Below, piece after piece: positions 12,314 through 23,365 of a DNA stretch of 64,000 bases (its first letter is position 1; each line of letters begins with the position of its first letter). Origin of the DNA: Bisporella sp. PMI_857 (lineage: Eukaryota; Ascomycota; Leotiomycetes; Helotiales; Helotiaceae); NCBI GenBank assembly GCA_021307315.1, contig JAJSPD010000006.1:992001-1056000 (forward strand). Reading direction: 5' to 3'. A program made the translations under genes and the position numbers. The notes below the pieces were generated by a model that had not been told where the DNA came from, searched no databases, and saw only the letters and a program-made list of their open reading frames with translations.

Positions 12314-12649
12314 ATGACTTAGAATAAGAGCATTTCTGTCACATAGGTGGGTGACATTTCAGCATCCTCTCCGTTTGATAGTTTAATAAAGATGTAGGTC
12401 TCTCCAGTGCTTTTATGGAAGTATTTGTTTGTCGCATCTAAATGTTCAAATGCTAGTATCTTGGTATTAATATTTCGTTGCTGTTCACATATTGAAACTA
12501 AAGTTATGAAAAAACCTAGTCATTTTCCAAAGTTTGTGTATAAGGAGCAAAGTGCTGAGGCTACAGAGTCGAATGCAGAGTCGTGAGTAGAATTGAGCTC
12601 TAAAATATCAGAACCTTGCTAAACCCGTCGTTTCTAAAGCCCGGCAGAT
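12314..12649. other. Spacer or unresolved 5' part of the CFEM gene
   Basis: Possible upstream exon: an ATG followed by KKPSHFPKFVYKEQS could splice through a GTGAGT donor near 12589 and a CTAAAG acceptor near 12640 into the CFEM frame. It provides no signal peptide, so I do not include it. Confidence 0.25.
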
Positions 12650-14028
12650 ATGGTTCTAGAGGAGGTCAAGGAGGATCATTCTGTCGCTCAAATCACTGAG
12701 ATCCCAAAATGCGTTGTATGTGCTTATAGAGACACGTTAAGAACTATGAAATTAACTTGTTCCAGGGAACCTGTGTATACAACCGTGTCTTCAATGATTG
12801 CGCCTACACTGACTATTGGTGCATCTGCACACAACTTGAAGTTGTTCTTTTCGATGAACGCTTCAAATCATGCGTGCAAGGCTGTGATTATAATTCCGAA
12901 CAAATAAGTGAGAGCCTCAGATTCTTGAATTAACCAGAAATGAAAGATTGATAATCCTTAGGGGCGGCTGCTGCCATGCGAAGTTTCTGTGACTCTGCCG
13001 GAGTACCTCTTGATAACTTTCCCTCCTGGATAACACCGCTCGGTTTACTAGATCGCCGACAAGTTAGACTTAGGTCTGACTTCTCCTCTGCATATCAGAC
13101 AATATTCACAACCTCGACATCGACTGCTCCATGGGGACAGAAGGAAGGCCTACCTCGAACCGCGACCTTGGATGAAATCAAGGGCACTGTTTCTGTAATT
13201 GTGGAAGTAGAGAACACAGTGGCTTCGGTAATGAAGCTCATAACGAGTACATTACCAGGCGGACAAGCCCCGTATACATCAACTTTCACAAATTCCGGTA
13301 TGCCAGAGGTCACAGTCATCATTGGCGTTACGGCAACTGCGAGTGGTAGTAATCCTACTGGTGTGAATTCTGATACGAGTAGCACGAAAAAAAGCGGGTT
13401 GAGCACAGGTGCTAAAGTCGGTATCGGCGTCACGATTCCTCTACTGATTATTATCGCGGCTGTACTCCTTGGGATATGGTGGCACCGGAAAAGAAATAAA
13501 GAATATGACGATGGAGGCTTGCCCGAGCACATCAATACTCTGAGCGAAATGCAAGAAGCATCTCCAAGACCCCCTCCGGCTTATCTCAAGAGTCCCTCAA
13601 GTGTCTATGAGATAAGTGCAGACGAGCTGCAGCACCCAGCGGCTGCGGCGATCCGGCACGAGATGGCAACCTATTCAAAACGCGAATTGTCCCAAAGCCC
13701 ACTACATCTCCATGAGATAGGTAGCGCTGAGCCATCACCAGCTATGCCAGGGAAACCAGTCTCACCCTCATCACTAGCAAGTAACGGCAACATGGGGCCT
13801 TCTATCCCTCCATGGGATAACTTCCACGAGAACGAGGTTTCAATTCATCAAGCAGCGAGGGACGAGCCCGTAAGAACTACAGAAGACATCGAGATCCAAA
13901 GAATGGAGGAAGAGATGGCGCAGGTCAGGCTGAGAAAAGAGAGGTTAGCGAATCTAGAAAGGCTTGAACAGAGAGAAGCGGAGCTGGAAAGAGCGATCGT
14001 CGATAGAAAAAGGGGAGGCTCAAGTTAG
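12650..14028 (+). CDS. CFEM-domain single-pass membrane protein
   Basis: Three exons read without a break: 12650-12715, 12766-12907 and 12962-14028. The introns (12716-12765, GTATGT...CCAG; 12908-12961, GTGAGA...TTAG) are phase-consistent. The spliced N-terminus has the eight-cysteine CFEM pattern: IPKCV, GTCVYNRVFNDC, DYWCIC, SCVQGC, then RSFCDSAGVP. A Ser/Thr-rich stalk follows, then a Gly/Ile/Leu transmembrane helix (VGIGVTIPLLIIIAAVLLGI) with a basic stop-transfer WWHRKRN. The ~180-residue cytoplasmic tail is Pro/Ser-rich and ends in a short coiled coil (RMEEEMAQVRLRKERLANLE). CFEM proteins act at the cell surface in adhesion, host sensing or haem capture. The tail suggests a receptor-like role, which is inference. 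No signal peptide is visible at the presumed ATG 12650, so the true first exon is probably missing. Confidence 0.8.
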
Positions 14029-14394
14029 TGAAAATCATTGCTAAAATTCATAGCACTTTAACTGGTAACAAATTATATAAGAAAAACAAGCTTTGTAATT
14101 AATCATGATCAGGGTGGGGCTACATTATTGTCACGTGTTTATACCCTTGGTGGGCCTTGCCGCCTGGAAAATCGTCAGGCAGGAAGCTTGTTTTCGCGTC
14201 ATTCTCATTCTAAACTCAGTCAGCCGAGTAGTACAGCTTTCATTATATTATCTTCCTCCAGCTGTACAATATCTTATTGAAACGGCCCAGTCTACTTTTT
14301 ATTTCTTTTCCAGTCTGCCGCCTAATTCTCATCTTGTACTTTACCTCAATTTACAACCGCTACTTCCCCCTTTCCTTGCACCACATATCTCACT
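14029..14394. other. Intergenic spacer / Atg27 promoter and leader
   Basis: AT-rich at first, then pyrimidine-rich leader sequence up to the Atg27 start near 14395. An open frame from 14105 runs into Atg27 but its N-terminal part is not protein-like. Confidence 0.45.
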
Positions 14395-15466
14395 ATGCGG
14401 ATATCTAGCACTTCGGCTCAGGCCACGGGTTCTCTCTACCTTTCTTCTTCCATTCCTTGCAGCTGCTAGCGGAAGCTTAGACTGCGCTCATTTGCGGAAG
14501 GATAATATTGGCTTCGACCTAAGCAAACTGGGTGGAGCACGCTCTGTTGTCCATAACGTTGACCATGGTGGAATATCTTCTACAAACACAACATACACGA
14601 TCGATATCTGCCGACCGTTAGGCAAGGTAAAGAATGTGCCATCGGATAGGCAATGTCCGAACGGAACCCGGCGTGAGCACACCGTTCGTAACCCAGCTTA
14701 TCTTTTTTGCTAATCATAAACACAGTCTGCGCGATCACCCGAGCGATAACCAAAGAGCAAGACATTATCGAAGAGGTTGTACCGATTGCAGGCGAACTGG
14801 CAGATAGAGGGGGTGGAGCTTTGGATGCGAAATGGGAACGTCTGAAGGCCTCAAAAGCAAACGCAGACATCGATAAGGAAGGGCTGAGGGTTGAGATCCA
14901 TGGTGGTTTCAAGACCGAGAACGGGAAAAAACGACCGCAGAAAGCCATTATTGAATTTATCTGTGACAAAGAGAGAACTGGGTTGGAAAACCTACCTAGC
15001 CCAGAAGATCAGTATGATGAGGCGAAAGACAAAAGGGAGGAGGCAGCGGCTGACGATAAGACGACACCAAGTCTACAATTTGTGGGATATGCACTCGGAG
15101 ATGACCTGGATGTTCTCCGCCTAAACTGGCGGACGCAGTATGCTTGTGAGGATTCCAAGAAGGAGCAAGATCAAGAAAATGGCCAACACTGGGGATTCTT
15201 CACCTGGTTCATAATTGTGTATGCTTTCCCCACCCATCGTGATTCTGAATTACTAACTGAATTCCAAAAGTGCATTCTTGTCGACAGCGACCTACCTCAT
15301 TTTTGGCTCGTGGCTTAACTACAATCGATATGGCGCTAGAGGTTGGGATTTATTACCTCACGGTGATACTATCCGGGATGTGCCATATCTTTTCAAGGAC
15401 TGGGTACGACGGGTTGTGAATACCGTGCAAGGTCCTGGGAGCAGAGGAGGGTATGCAGCAGTATAA
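14395..15466 (+). CDS. ATG27: Autophagy protein Atg27 (type I membrane protein), early frame break
   Basis: Atg27 is a type I membrane protein that cycles between Golgi, endosomes and the pre-autophagosomal structure and supports Atg9 traffic. The luminal domain begins after a signal peptide (VLSTFLLPFLAAASG) with LDCAHLRKDNIGFDLSKLGG. It carries NTTYTIDICRPLG and VPSDRQCPNGTR, the family's mannose-6-phosphate-receptor-like signature. The end has GFFTWFIIVAFLSTATYLIF as the transmembrane helix, then SWLNYNRYGARGWDLLPHGD and a short cytoplasmic tail ending GGYAAV. Introns: 14673-14725 and 15219-15270 (TACTAAC branch), both phase-consistent. The likely ATG at 14395 is one base out of frame with the signal peptide, so an indel lies around 14410-14430. 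Alternatively the start is upstream at 14105, which I think unlikely. Confidence 0.88.
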
Positions 15467-15925
15467 CATTTGTCACAGCTGATGCATGTTTTATAGAGGG
15501 AACAAAAGGGATTAAGATGGGTGTCAAAATGTCTTCCCAACAACGCTTTCGCGTCAACCAAGAGGGAGGTCAGGGAGCGGGCGTGGTTTATGTATTAATA
15601 GGGCGTTATAATAATACTCAAGCCACTAGGGATTCTATGTATAATGTTTTCTGGTTTGTTACTGGAGTTTTGCATACGGTAGTCGCGGCATTGCGAGAGC
15701 AAGTGCAATCGAAGTCTTCACGAATTAAAGGTTCAATATAGCTTCGGCAACCTTTTTGTTAGTTTGATACAATACAGCCCTCAATATCCATTTCTAGGAG
15801 GATTCCTGTTGCATGGAACTGGCTTCAAAACATTAGTTGGCAAACTCATCCGATTTTTGGAATCACCCATGAGGAGACATTCCACTACAGCAATTCAAAG
15901 ACTTCCAAGCCTCTCGCATTGTGGT
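15467..15925. other. Spacer between Atg27 and the convergent unidentified gene
   Basis: It holds the 3' flanks of both convergent genes; nothing coding is supported. Confidence 0.4.
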
Positions 15926-16664
15926 CTAGTCAACAGCGGCCACATTGATACCCGAAATAGCATAGTCACTACTACCTCCGACTCCTTCCACTTTCCCCCG
16001 CTCACTCCTTCCTTCGTGGTACGTCAAATCCTCTAACGCACCGAAGAGCACTTGCGTAATCAACGAAGAATCATGGAGCAAATATTTAGATCTACTCTTG
16101 TTCCGATCCGAGATGAGCAAGCGAACAAGCTTTGATCCCGTGGCCGCATCTCGAAATGGCGAGACGCCTTTCCCTCCCTCCATAGCTGCCCAGATACCCG
16201 AGCCATCACGGCCACGGTAACGCTAACGATATCCTCCGCAAGGATAAGGAAGGGAAATCCGCTTTTAGAGCCTAAGCAAGGGTATCCGCCTCGGGCCGAA
16301 ATATCAGCGTCAAGGGGGATATCGAAATGCGGAAGAAGGCTGGGCGGGAAGCAGGACTTTGACGGTGAAGAAGAAAAAGGGGGGAGGGAGGAGGAGGAAT
16401 ACGCTTACAGATAGGAAGCATCAGCGTCGTGGCTCTTTCTTGAGATCTGGACGAGGACGCCGCGAGCTTGAAGCTTCAGGTTCAGGAGGAGCTGACGGAT
16501 GCGTCTATTGCTTGCGCGTCTTCGGACGTTAGGTAGGTACGACGTGGGCGTTGCAGTCCACGCGGTGTATCGCACATCCAGAGTGGGCGCGGCATATGAA
16601 CGCCCTGACGGAGAAGATCGGAGAATAGCATGGTGGCATGGGAAAAGCGCTGGGATAGCATCAT
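15926..16664 (-). CDS. Unidentified coding-like region, several frame breaks
   Basis: I cannot name this protein. On the minus strand it starts MMLSQRFSHATMLFSDLL at 16664 and goes through a Ser/Arg/Pro-rich part (SRRPRPDLKKEPR). It has coding-like sequence near 16250 (GYPCLGSKSGFPFLILAEDI) and a convincing last segment (RDAATGSKLVRLLISDRNKS, then LLHDSSLITQVLFGALED), ending GINVAAVD at 15926. A GTAAGC donor near 16406 may mark an intron. At least two frame changes are needed to connect the parts. Composition and lack of repeats argue for a real gene rather than a chance ORF. It is convergent with Atg27. Confidence 0.4.
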
Positions 16665-17322
16665 GAATATTTACCACGTGATAACCCTGAGCTAAGCGAA
16701 TCCGCCAATCTACGAATTATTCGAGATTGGGATGAAGAAACGCTATTTCTAATCAAACGCTTTTCATCCCCCCAAGGTCCTCGTCCACATTTCGAAGATT
16801 CTTTGATATTGTTTCATTAACATTACCTGTATGGACACCGTCAATCGACCTTTCTCATCTCATACCCTTCTATCTCGCATGAAATCACGAAAGGATACCC
16901 GCTAATATCGTAGCTCAGACCTAATAACCACGAGCGCTCTCTGTCCATGGGTATATACTCTTCTTCGGCGCTCGTAGTATCTAAGGGAAAGTCTTCATCT
17001 ATGCATGTCATAATAAATATGCCAGCCCAGCCCAGCCTAGCCAGCATACTGTCCCAAAACGCCAATGCCTTGAAAGCTCTCGCTTCTTGTAAAATGATGC
17101 TTTTCATCATTTGTTCAGCCATTTGTCTTTTTCTGAAACCATACTCAAAACCTTAGCTGAATCCTGCCCCACACCAAGAAGTATCTACTTCATCCGCAGC
17201 TTCTGTCATCTTTAATGACCCCATTGTACTGATATCGCTTCCCTTTAGAATACTGTCGTCCTGAACTTTCTCTCTTGATCACATCGTTGTATTGAGACTC
17301 AAGATGTAAGACTTCCACCTCC
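16665..17322. other. Intergenic spacer
   Basis: Contains a 93-codon minus-strand ORF (16841-17122, starting MAEQMMKSIILQEARAFKAL) that I do not recognise and rate as doubtful. Otherwise it holds the 3' flank of the histidine kinase. Confidence 0.35.
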
Positions 17323-20300
17323 TTATGTTTCTACACCCCCTTCAGCCCTAGCATCTCTCTCCCGATTCGCCTCCCAATTATCCAGTAGCTTTCCCACCTC
17401 CTTAAATGCCACCGGCTTCGTCAAGAAGAGATCAATCCCGCTTGTGAACGCTTCATTTTGATCTCTACTGCTCGCCAGCCCCGTAAGCGCAATCACTAAT
17501 GCTGGTGCCTTTCCTCCTTCCATGGTTAGCTTTTTATTCTCATCAACTGCTATCGCAAGTGTCGAAGCACTTTCTATGCCAGAGGTAGAGCCAGAACTGC
17601 TCTCTGAGATTGATCCGCGCTTTCTGGGTGTCGTTTGATTGGCAGTAACGCTAGATTGCTGCGTAGAGGATATAGCTTTAGCTCGCGCTCTCTCAATGGC
17701 GCGGATCTGCCGTGTGGCGCCGAAGCCATCCAGCACGGGCATGCTAATGTCCATGAATATAATGTCATACCCCTCCCTAAGCTCTGCAAATTTCGTCACA
17801 GCTTCAAGGCCATTCTCCGCTTCATCGACGGTATCGTATTTGCGCTTGCGCATGTATGTCCGCAGGAGGGTAAGATTGATTTTGTTGTCATCAACTAGGA
17901 GGAGGCGTGGAGAATGAAGTTCTGGCTTTGGCTGTGGTGGAAGAAGCGGATGGGCTGAAAGGGTAGGAATGGCGTTTGGCCTAATTCTTCTCCATATCTG
18001 CCAGCATTGCTGACGGAGGTTGGTTTGTCCCGGATTTCGCCGTGGCGCCAGAGCCTCCATGTCAGCGGGCATGGAGGTTGGCTATGCAGTTGAGGTCGGT
18101 CAGCTATTGGAAACGGGAATTCCTTGCTCTTTTCAACGATTGCATTTGGAGTCGGACTTTCAATGGCCTTGCGGGCGTTCTCACTATCCGCGGCCATTCG
18201 ACTGTTGTCTAGAACCTCGCCGCCTGTGGCGACAAGGAAAGTTCTTCGAAAACATTACTAAGATTGCTGCTTTCACCTGTTGCCGATGTTGGTTCAAGCA
18301 AGCCAGGTGTTGCGAGAGGCGGCTCACCATCAAGGCACTGAAGCAATGCTCGTGCGAGCTTCAATGGCCCGACTGGTTTTGCAACAAAGCCAACATTTCG
18401 TTTCGTTTCCGATTCTGACATACTTCGATCAAATCGAGATGAGTGAGAGCAGAGTACCAAGATTATAAGTCGTTTGCTTTGATTCTGTAGAAGCAGCCGT
18501 GATGTTGGCTGGATTCGCTTCGTTTGCAACAATTATGCTAGTCTTGTGACTAAGAGGGACAACTTGAAGGCCATACCAATTTACTAAGAATTTTGTAACA
18601 GACTCTTTCAAAATTTGAGATGACTGTTGTACAATCGCATCCGGTGTATCCAAATCAAACCCGAACAGGGCCACCCTCTTCCCAATTATTTGGTTGCGTA
18701 ATTTATCGATTGATTCATCGACATCCCGCGTGCCTGAGGAGACTGACCTGCCAGGGGTACTCGATGATGAGTCTGGGTGCTTTGGCATATCTCTTAGAAG
18801 CGGCAGTGCCACCCTGACTTCTGTAAAAATCATCAGTATCTATATGGGTAACATAGTGGCTAAGACCTTACGTGTGCCACGACCGACCTCACTATCAATC
18901 GTAATTTCACCTTCCAGAAGATTGACAATACTCCGCACTATTGACAGACCCAATCCAGTACCGCTTGACAGAGAGTTCTCTTGGGCAAACGGTGTGAACA
19001 GCTTCGATCGAAGGAAGTCACTAGATATGCCCTTCCCGGTATCGATCACGGACAAAGTGACCATAGAGCGTGGCACGGCATCACCAGTTCCTGGCGTTTG
19101 TAAATCATCAATCTCAGCTACCTCCAGGGTGACTCGCACATAGCCATGTGAAGTGTATTTCAAAGCGTTCCCTAACAAATTCATGATAACTCGACGAAAA
19201 GCACCGGGCTGTGTCGTAAAGTGATAGTTCTGCACATCCACATCAAGGATGACAGCAACATCAGGATGTTTCGCATGCTCTGCAGCCAGCGAACTTGCTG
19301 TCACAAAATTTCTCGAGGAGGCCATCTTTCCACGCGCAGTAGGTACAATGTCGAAAGTCTGAGCAGTAATTTTGGAAGACATGACCTGCGAACACACTCT
19401 CGACGACTTCTTCGCAGACCGTGGAAATATCAACATCTGCGAAGAGGTTGATCATAGGCAAATCCGACTGTCGAAGAGCCAAAGCACTATTGGTAGAACG
19501 TGGAACCGGCCTATGTCCACCACGCCTGGTCCTTCGCCAGTTCTTCTCAAAATGATTTATTTTCGAGAAGTCAAGGATATGGTTCTGAAATAATGTTAGT
19601 GTTCGACAGCTGTGTACCCGAAAATGAAGAACAAGCCTAGCCAACGACTGAAAGCTATATAGTCCTATGCGCAAGCATTATATCTAGAGGAACCGATGCA
19701 GGAGTTTACGACTTACAATCGTATCAAGCAAAGTCCGTCCACAGCTATCAATCGTCTCGACCAAACCTCTCTCGAAGCCCGTAAGATTCTCATCATCCAA
19801 AAACTCTGCACTTGCTAGTATACCATGTAACGGCGACCTCAATTCATGGGAAATAGAACCGATAAAGTCGCCTTTCTTTTGATCAGCAATCTCTGTGTCG
19901 ATCCGAGAGCACTCAGCCATTACCGAATTGCCGAACGCGCTCAAGAACGATAATTCACTCTGCTTAGACAATATCCGAGTTGGTTCTGTTGACCATACAC
20001 AGCATCCACTAAGCCATCGCGACCGTCCTGCATCCCAGAGTGGAACGAACAACAACTGGCGAACACCTGGGAAGTGCCTCGCTAAAAATTTGGCGTCAGA
20101 CTTTGCTCTGGCGCTTCTCTTTTGTCGTCTCAGCAAGTCTCTCGACTGTTGTAAAAGTACTCTTTTTTTCCGTTTACTATCCTCGTCCGATGAAGAGGCA
20201 ACAGCGCCATCTGAGTCAAAAGTCCATAGTTTCCCTCGAGGGTATCGAGAAAGCAGTGTATGTAACGCCTTTTCATCAAATGGCACAAAGGCATGCGGCC

Positions 20301-22014
20301 CTGGATATTCGTCGCCATGTATTGACGATGCTTGTGCAGTTGAAAAACCAAGGATTTCCACCGCCTTTTTGGATTCTGTTGAGGACCGTGAAAACATCCC
20401 TTCTCCAAGGCTAGGGGAGTCTGATTTAGGTTCGGTAGATATTCTCGGGCTTGTATCTTCTTGTTCTGAATAAATCTCGCCAGAAGATGCAAGATCGTCT
20501 CCGCTTGTGGGCTGGCTGTCATCGTGAGGAAGAATATTTGTCGTGGCCGGTTTCTGCTGTAAGTCATTGAATCCTCTCTGTCCATCATAAAATACAGCGC
20601 CACCATCAACCTCAAAAGCCTCTCTGATAAGATTCGATGCCCTTGAGAACAGAATCTTCATAGTAGAGGCCTCAGAGATGTCGTCAGGAGTTATAACATT
20701 CTCAAGCCGGTCGATTGGAGGCGAAGCGACACTGGCACTGGTACCAAACGACTGCTGCTGAGACTCGGATTCCAATGGTGGCCGTACATGCGGAACCTCC
20801 GCGTGAGGCGATAGGTCGTTTGGGGATAATATGGCCTGCTCCGTCTTGAAAAGGGAGGCCGAATACTCTTTCTCCTTCCGCTCAATACTCGATACAGACG
20901 CAGGCTTCGAGCGTGTGTGGCTGGCAGAAGACTTCACTGACTTCGACCGATGAATGCCAGATTCTGTTTCAAACTGGCCAACAATAGTCGCTCCTTCTCC
21001 GCCATCTTCAGCGTCCACATCTGCCTCAGCAAGTTGTGAGCGCCCTTCCACAAACGATGCCAATCCACGACTCATCTTCATGCCCCGACGATGCTCCTCA
21101 ACCTCGCGAGTCATCTCCAAGTGCTTCATGATCGTCCTTGCCATTGTTCCCATAAAGTTAATATCATGTCTGGACACGCCATCATGCCAGAGTCGGTTAT
21201 CGACGATGAACAGACTTCCAATTGGAATACCGCGTTTAGTTATCAGTGGGACACCGGCATATAGTCTGAGGAAGGGAGGACCGGAGACAAATGGTAGTTG
21301 ATCAAAACGCTCGTCCATGCTCAAGTCTGTGACAACGAACGATGGGTAATCTCCATTGCTCGTGGGCTCTACAGCTATGGTCCTGCTGACAATTAGCTAT
21401 GTGGTAACCTGCATCAGAAGGTTTCACACCTTTCACAAAGTCTGCCAGCCTTAGTGACTGATCCACAGCCCATCCACAACTCGTCTCCTGGAGAATGTTT
21501 AGTATTATCGACCAGATCAAGGGTCTTTGTGCTTTCCGCGATGAAGTATTGCGTGGCCGAGTCTATAACACTGTTTGATCACTAAATGTCAGTATACTGC
21601 TTTGCGTAAGGCGGTTACGTTATACCTGCCTTATCATAGCTCTTTGCGCTCCAGTTCTCCATGTCACCAGCTGACAGAATGCTGTCAGGGCAGTATCCGG
21701 GGAGGATATTTTGGACGAGGTGACGCTTGAGTCAACATTGGGACCGGTCGGATTAGGAGAAGGCGACGAAAGGACATCTGCGAGAGTAGGTGCCACTGCG
21801 GGCTCTGGGAAGCACTCGTCTTGATTTACCTCAGACACCGGCTGGTAATATCTAAGGTTACAATCACATTAGCCCTACTACCGCATATTGCATAAACCTC
21901 TTATCACCAAAGATTAGGACGGCCCGGCTGCACGTACTTGTACAACTCCCTGGCTCTGGCAGCATCAGACACGCCATTCTGATGCGACAGAAGTGTTGAC
22001 GCAATTGGTGCCAT
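17323..22014 (-). CDS. Hybrid histidine kinase (GAF / HisKA / HATPase / receiver), several frame breaks
   Basis: A cytosolic phosphorelay sensor passing phosphate His-Asp to an HPt protein. It starts MAPIASTLLSHQNG at 22014; ARELYKYYQP is typical of fungal GAF-type kinases. GAF-like sensor (AMISVIDSATQYFIAEST, FLRLYAGVPLI) near 21650-21100, then a long Ser-rich linker. H-box GSISHELRSPLHGIL near 19812-19860, N-box NLLGNALKYTS near 19160, G-box DTGKGIS near 19035. Receiver LLLVDDNKINLTLLRTY near 17890, phosphoacceptor Asp in IIFMDISMPVLDG, and LTKPV near 17412. Introns: 21852-21937, 21571-21629 (GC-AG), 21383-21429, 19585-19716, 18821-18871. Frame breaks: 19370-19373 (A4 on the coding strand), near 18480, near 18245 (T run), and one between about 17950 and 18100. 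About 1,400 residues. Nothing in the sequence identifies the stimulus. Confidence 0.85.
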
Positions 22015-23365
22015 CCCTCCCTCCTGGACGGATTGGAGGTAGCCAGATTTGCGGGCCGCCCGGGGAAGTGTATTGATGTCGTAAGTATGAGAGGTTCAGG
22101 TCTGCAGCGGAAGGAAGATGTGAGATGTCTAGCATTGGTGCCTGTCTATCCCAGAGCTCGCCGTGTCAATTCGGGGAATTCTCAGCTCTATGGGGGCCCG
22201 TTCTCTTGACGTGGGGTTAGTAGCACAGAGCCCTTTTTTGTGGCTGGTCAGGCAGCGCGAGCACGACGAGTGAATGAAAGATTTAGAATAATGATGCTTG
22301 GTGGTGGATGGTCTGGTTGGTTGATCTCGGAGCGTAGATCTTTCAGTGGGAAGCGATGGAGCCTCCTACGTCACCCTTCCACATTGTCAAACCAGGACCC
22401 TTTCTTTTTTTGATTTGGTGTGGAATGAGAGGTGCAGGCAATGATGTTGTGAAACCAAATTTGTAAATCCAAGATAATTATATACAAATATGCAAGTTTC
22501 TTTTTTGGAAGCACCACCAGGCGCTACTAATAAGTAAGACATTTATTATTATTATTATTATCAATTGATTTTTGACTCCTGTGCCTTGTTTCCGTTGCAT
22601 GATGTACAATCCTCTCCTGATCCAGTGTCAAGACCCTGAAAAAGCCAAGCCAGTGGGGATCTTGCAACCTGTACGGCATAGACACCTTAGGCTGCAGGAA
22701 TTGCTTGGCCACAACCACTAATCTCTCTGGCACTACAATTAGTGTGAGAGCGCAAAATATATAGTCTTAAAATCCCTACTTGCATCCTAACAATTCTGGA
22801 AATCTTGATTACGAGTTGATGCTTGACTAATCTTAAGCCTCGAGTTTTAAAAGTGTCAAAGCAAGTTGTTGCTGTTAGAGTTGATGCTCAAGTTCGGAAA
22901 GAGAACGCAAACTTCGACCGGGAGTTGAGGATATTGGACGACGAAAGATATAGGTGAGGTAAAGTAGATTTGAACCGAGAGGTTCATTCGATAGCTGGTG
23001 TTTAGGGCGAGACGACCTGGGTTGTCTTCATCAAGAAGTTATAATTCACGTAGACAGCTTGACTGCCAACATTATGTAAAGATCATTTTTAAATTATATC
23101 TGTCACACTCTTCCTTGATCTAAAATTAGGAAAAGTAATCTATATATATGTATGTCTTCTCTTTTGCAGCGCGACGAAGCGCCAGAATATGTTGTATAGT
23201 AATGTGTGTTCTCGCTAACAAAGGAAAACTGCGTCCGTACTGTGGGATGCGTGTAAAAGCGTTGTAACTATGACTGCTAGTGGGACAGCTTCTAGGATAT
23301 CAAAATGCTTTCTTTCCTGGGCTGTAGAGGGAGTATTGAAGGATTGGTAGGCAGGTGACGTGCAC
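22015..23365. other. Intergenic spacer with TTA microsatellite
   Basis: Upstream region of the histidine kinase and 3' flank of the BAHD gene. No gene is seen. Contains (TTA)6 at 22543-22560. Confidence 0.5.
22543..22560. repeat. (TTA)6 microsatellite
   Basis: Six perfect TTA units in AT-rich intergenic DNA. Confidence 0.9.

Noticed and set aside
14105..14394. Atg27 start at 14105
   Set aside because: The extra sequence is not signal-peptide-like and lies upstream of a normal signal peptide; the ATG at 14395 with a one-base indel is simpler.
16841..17122. 93-codon ORF starting MAEQMMKS
   Set aside because: Unrecognised, short, and without supporting context; left as a note only.
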